From Saccharicrinis sp963667815 (GTDB lineage: Bacteria; Bacteroidota; Bacteroidia; Bacteroidales; Marinilabiliaceae), in NCBI GenBank assembly GCA_963667815.1, contig OY764021.1: a DNA stretch of 64,000 bases. One strand, given 5' to 3'. Each line of letters starts with the position of its first letter. The first letter of the stretch is position 1. Below, piece by piece: positions 63,832 through 64,000 of this stretch. Below the pieces are notes generated by a model that was not told where the DNA came from, made no database searches, and saw nothing but the letters and a program-made list of their open reading frames with translations. The translations under genes and the position numbers were made by a program.

Positions 63832-64000
63832 ATGACTAAAGCTCTAACTCTGATTGCTTTTTGCATAATGGCAATCATGCACCAAGCCTCAGCCAAAGCC
63901 CCTATTAAATTTGGTAAAGTTGATATTGAAGATTTAAAAATGACTGTTTATGAGCCTGATACAAGTGCTACAGCAGTTGTTCTTTGTAAGTATGGTTACT
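63832..64000 (+). CDS. N-terminus of an exported protein, probably DUF3857/transglutaminase-like (partial)
   Basis: The frame is open to the window edge: 56 complete codons. A signal peptide (about 1-21, ending QASAKAP) precedes IKFGKVDIEDLKMTVYEPD and TSATAVVLCKYGY, a pattern I associate with the start of DUF3857-DUF3858 transglutaminase-like proteins of Bacteroidota. Too little is present for the catalytic part to be seen. Confidence in the coding region is high, in the family moderate. Confidence 0.65.
   Translation, partial: MTKALTLIAFCIMAIMHQASAKAPIKFGKVDIEDLKMTVYEPDTSATAVVLCKYGY

Overview
The window is AT-rich chromosomal DNA from a member of the Bacteroidota, most likely a marine Bacteroidales/Marinilabiliales-type bacterium (the Marinifilum/Labilibaculum group is a guess from overall feel, not a search). 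The evidence is a SusC/SusD pair under an ECF sigma and FecR anti-sigma factor, lipoproteins ending their signal in Ser-Cys, type IX secretion (T9SS) substrates with gliding-motility C-terminal domains, PorP/SprF proteins, gldF/gldG, and promoters of the Bacteroidota type (TAnnTTTG at -7, often with TTG about 19 bases upstream). No rRNA, tRNA, CRISPR array, prophage, integrase or transposase gene was seen.

Layout. 0.2-2.1 kb (minus): a ferritin-like/VIT iron-manganese exporter, an MDP-1 type HAD phosphatase and an ArsC/Spx-like protein. 2.3-14.7 kb (plus): ECF sigma, FecR, a SusC with an STN signalling domain, SusD, a DUF4843 lipoprotein, a PKD-like lipoprotein, two thioredoxin-fold proteins and a trypsin-like protease; this looks like one regulated outer-membrane uptake system whose ligand may be a peptide or protein. 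14.8-15.5 kb: SGNH lipoprotein. 15.6-17.8 kb (minus): a second ECF sigma, a membrane-anchored coiled-coil protein in the anti-sigma position, and an outer-membrane-like protein. 18.1-23.6 kb (plus): xylose catabolism (xylB, xylA, xylE) followed by a ROK sugar kinase. 23.6-28.8 kb (minus): uvrB, an outer-membrane protein with a basic tail, and an acyl-CoA ligase. 29.0-30.4 kb: TPR protein.

30.4-37.4 kb is mostly minus-strand housekeeping: rubrerythrin, dnaN, gldG, gldF, lpxB, a small membrane protein and surE. Then come pheT (plus), aconitase (minus), and a tightly packed plus-strand cluster of an ABC permease, glucosaminidase, polysaccharide deacetylase and a membrane-anchored unknown, suggestive of envelope work. 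48.3-58.7 kb is a T9SS cell-surface locus: a 2454-residue Ig-repeat protein, a PorP/SprF protein, a smaller type B CTD protein, and a second PorP/SprF. 58.8-63.1 kb has gap, a tiny lipoprotein, an ACT-domain protein, dapA and a nitroreductase. The window ends inside a secreted protein resembling the DUF3857 family.

The most unusual things are the segmental duplication architecture of the giant surface protein, the pairing of each T9SS substrate with its own SprF-like protein, the disulfide/protease-loaded SusCD locus, an imperfect dispersed repeat in two intergenic regions (37.6 and 63.6 kb), a GC-richer structured non-coding island at 40.4-40.7 kb, and a perfect 16-base palindrome between xylA and xylE. 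All functional statements come from reading motifs by eye; no alignment or database search was run.
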